A stretch of 6,131 nucleotides of DNA from Alphaproteobacteria bacterium (lineage in GTDB: Bacteria; Pseudomonadota; Alphaproteobacteria; Micavibrionales; UBA2020): positions 1 through 6,131 of the forward strand of contig JAQSWE010000166.1 of the NCBI GenBank assembly GCA_029266795.1. The letters are read 5' to 3'. The position numbers and the translations under genes were made by a program. The notes under the pieces are model-generated. The model was not told the origin of the DNA. It did not search any database and saw only the letters and a program-made list of their open reading frames with translations. Positions 4,263 to 6,131 of the stretch are shown here, in pieces (the first letter of the stretch is position 1; each line of letters opens with the position of its first letter).

Positions 4263-5981
4263 ATGCCGATGATATTCTATCCGGAATATTTCCCGCCGAC
4301 GCCACCGCCGCGCAAACCGACGGCGGCGGAGCTATCGGCGCGCCTGCTGGATGCGATCAGCGATAAAGACATCGACGCCGCGCGGAAAATTTTCGAGACC
4401 GCGTTCTGGGAGAAGATCGAGCTGAAGCCCGACGGTTATCATTTGCTGCAGGCCGCCATCCGCGGCGACCGCCAGATGGTGAATCTTCTGACATCTTATG
4501 ATGCGACATGGACCGTTGCCGAAACAAAACAGGCGCGCGGCATGGTGAGCGATGCCAACTGGGCGCATATCGAAGGCCCGTTGCGCAATGCCGGCATCCG
4601 CACGCAGTTTACGCACGCCGAGAAGCACGACAGGGATATGGGCGTTGCGATCCGCTGGGCGCATCGCGCGGCGACGGAGGCGAAGCTGCGCGGGCTGCCC
4701 GAGGCGGAATCGCATGTGCGGGAACTCAACAGCCTGCTGACCACGACGCTGATCCATTACGTGCAGTCTGGGCAAATGGACAAGGCGAAAGACATTTTGC
4801 ACTACCGCGCCGCAAGCCTTGGCGATGGCACGCCCGCGAAGCCGCTGGATATTGCGGCGGAATTCCGGATGATACAGCGCATGTACCCGATTTCGCGGTC
4901 GCGCGGCGGTCTTGGCTTTATCGACAAGCTGACGGATGCGGGCATCAGCGTGAAGCCGGTGCGGCTGACATCGATGGATATGTTCCTGTCGACCGAACTG
5001 GTCGTCGAACTTGATCGCCGAAAATTGCTCGCGGGGGCGGAGCATGATGCGCGGCGCGATATATTGTCGCAGCTGGTGAATATGGAGCAGGTGATAAAAC
5101 TGGGCGACCGGCTGCACGACCTTGGCGCCGATTACATCGCCATGCGCCGCGAAGACCTGCTGAAGGCGGCGCGGATTTTGTTCTCGCGCGAACCGGCGAC
5201 CGAGCGCGATGCGGATTCATTCATCTACCTGCGGCAGGCGGCGGCGAAACGCACACCGGCGGCATTGGCGATTGCCGAAAACGAATTGATGGCGATGGGA
5301 TTTTTCGACGCGCCCGCATGGACGGCGGAGCGTCTGCGCAAACTGGCGGCGGGTGCTGCAGATGATTTTTCGCTGACGCGGGCGTTCAACACGAAAGCGG
5401 CGCACAAGGAAATGTCGGAAACGACGCTGCCGAAGCTGCTCTCCCCGAAAAAATTCGGGCTGGTGCTGGAGGCGATGGGGCCGTTCGGATGGAAGCCCAG
5501 CGCGATGGATACGCGCCGTATTCTTGATTACCTGCATGAGCAGACATCGCGCGGCATGACCGATGACGCGCATCTGGCGCTGAAGACGCTGATTTCCGCG
5601 AAGGCTGATTTTTCGCTGACCGACCCCAACCGTTACCTTGGCAAGCGCGACCCCGGCCTTGCGAAAGCGCTGCTGGATGCGGGGGTGGTGAAGCCGGAGC
5701 ACTTCGATTTGGAAAAAGTCTATGACCGCAGCGGCGAATTTTCGATTTCATCGCATTCGACCGACAAGAAACCGCCCTATCCCGAATTCCTCTGCCAGTT
5801 GATTTTGGAAGTTGTCGACCCCGAGCGGTATATTCCCTACCGTCAGGCAACCGAGCGCAATTACCAGCGGCTGTTTATTTCCGAATGGCTGGTGAATATC
5901 GAGCCGAAAATCCGCGCGCGCATTGCCAATCCCCCGCCACCACCGCGCAACCGCGGAACGTCATGGACCGGCCCGCGTTAA
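4263..5981 (+). CDS. Large helical, degenerate ankyrin-like repeat protein with proline-rich ends, 572 aa
   Basis: No enzyme motif, signal peptide or membrane segment is visible. The N-terminus has a proline-rich stretch (FPPTPPPRKP, 10-19) and the C-terminus another (NPPPPPRNRG, 556-565). Between them the chain is helical with repeat-like units recalling ankyrin helix pairs: LLDAISDKDIDAARKIF (28-44), HLLQAAIRGDRQMVNLL (60-76), a unit at about 160-185 (HYVQSGQMDKAKDIL), FIDKLTDAGISV (219-230), RLHDLGADY (283-291), and AKALLDAGV near the C-terminus. DFSLT occurs at 368-372 and again at 449-453, encoded by a 15-nt identical stretch. Repeats this diverged probably form an alpha-solenoid for protein binding. 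The start at 4263 is preferred over the Met codon at 4269 because AAGAAG (4251-4256) is 6 nt away. The gene has its own promoter and probably stands alone. The style recalls the fragment at 2-313, so the two may be distant paralogues. Function is unknown. Confidence 0.88.
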   Translation: MPMIFYPEYFPPTPPPRKPTAAELSARLLDAISDKDIDAARKIFETAFWEKIELKPDGYHLLQAAIRGDRQMVNLLTSYDATWTVAETKQARGMVSDANWAHIEGPLRNAGIRTQFTHAEKHDRDMGVAIRWAHRAATEAKLRGLPEAESHVRELNSLLTTTLIHYVQSGQMDKAKDILHYRAASLGDGTPAKPLDIAAEFRMIQRMYPISRSRGGLGFIDKLTDAGISVKPVRLTSMDMFLSTELVVELDRRKLLAGAEHDARRDILSQLVNMEQVIKLGDRLHDLGADYIAMRREDLLKAARILFSREPATERDADSFIYLRQAAAKRTPAALAIAENELMAMGFFDAPAWTAERLRKLAAGAADDFSLTRAFNTKAAHKEMSETTLPKLLSPKKFGLVLEAMGPFGWKPSAMDTRRILDYLHEQTSRGMTDDAHLALKTLISAKADFSLTDPNRYLGKRDPGLAKALLDAGVVKPEHFDLEKVYDRSGEFSISSHSTDKKPPYPEFLCQLILEVVDPERYIPYRQATERNYQRLFISEWLVNIEPKIRARIANPPPPPRNRGTSWTGPR

Positions 5982-6026
5982 GATAATCCTCGGTGCTTGA
6001 TTCTGCGGGTAAGGCGCCAGCGTTTC

Positions 6027-6035
6027 TGCTATTAT
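6027..6035 (+). promoter_or_regulatory. Extended -10 promoter element for the gene at 6053
   Basis: TGC followed by TATTAT (6030-6035) is an extended -10 box (TGn plus 5/6 match). No -35 is seen at 16-18 nt, which extended -10 promoters can tolerate. Transcription would begin near 6042, just before the ribosome binding site. Confidence 0.4.
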
Positions 6036-6052
6036 CGACGCCAAGGGGAATC

Positions 6053-6131
6053 ATGTCCGAACCGAAACCGAAAAAACCGACCCTCAAGGCGCGCCTGAAA
6101 ACGGTGTTCAACGGCTTGTCCCGCAAAGAGC
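6053..6131 (+). CDS. N-terminal start of an unidentified protein (3' end cut by window)
   Basis: An ATG at 6053 opens a frame that runs off the right edge after 26 codons. AAGGGGAA (6043-6050) is a strong Shine-Dalgarno 4-5 nt upstream, which makes the start convincing despite the short length. The visible N-terminus (MSEPKPKKPTLKARLKTVF and on) is very basic and Lys/Pro-rich, with a possible amphipathic helix from about residue 10. This suits a cytoplasmic N-terminus of a membrane or nucleic-acid-binding protein, but too little is visible to assign a family. It lies 71 nt after the 572-residue gene on the same strand and appears to have its own promoter. Confidence 0.7.
   Translation, partial: MSEPKPKKPTLKARLKTVFNGLSRKE

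Noticed and set aside
4332..5117. 261-codon minus-strand frame inside the 572-aa gene
   Set aside because: Composition rich in Arg, His and Gln, no promoter or ribosome site, and the sense frame is continuous with sensible helical periodicity.

Overview
The window comes from a GC-rich bacterial chromosome, most likely an alphaproteobacterium. The reasons are the codon use (many GCG, CGC and GGC codons alongside frequent AAA), a perfect TTAA-N7-TTAAC sequence matching the alphaproteobacterial CtrA consensus at 3713-3728, and -35/-10 boxes of the TTGAC type. I cannot name the genus. No rRNA, tRNA, CRISPR array, insertion sequence, transposase or integrase is visible.

Layout. (1) Positions 2-313 hold the 3' end of a gene cut by the window edge, with an ankyrin-like repeat. 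(2) Positions 321-1352 are a self-contained unit: a near-consensus sigma70 promoter, one gene for a 298-residue Ala/Gly-rich membrane protein, and a strong terminator that can work in both directions. (3) Converging on that terminator from the other strand is a 219-residue XRE helix-turn-helix/S24 peptidase regulator (1377-2036). It has the Ser/Lys dyad and a candidate Ala-Gly self-cleavage site. (4) A 200-bp AT-rich intergenic region with small palindromes and TTGC/GCAA repeats separates it from a divergent rightward cluster: a phage-replication-like winged-helix protein (2237-2740), a translationally coupled hypothetical gene (2737-3285), and a small charged protein (3304-3621) whose start codon sits 5 nt behind a perfect TATAAT. 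(5) After an AT-rich regulatory stretch with the CtrA-like site and a long palindrome comes a 109-residue helical protein (3791-4120). (6) A promoter at 4207-4235 drives a 572-residue helical, degenerate ankyrin-like protein with proline-rich ends (4263-5981). (7) The start of another gene runs off the right edge (6053 onward).

How the parts may work together. The regulator, the AT-rich divergent region and the replication-like gene look like a lysogeny-control module (repressor, operator, early replication gene). The regulator keeps the residues needed for SOS-type self-cleavage, so damage-induced release of the divergent genes is a reasonable hypothesis. No integrase, attachment site or structural gene lies in the window, so this is either one part of a prophage or a domesticated remnant. 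The flanking genes look like host genes with their own promoters. Most products are hypothetical, and I claim no complete new system.
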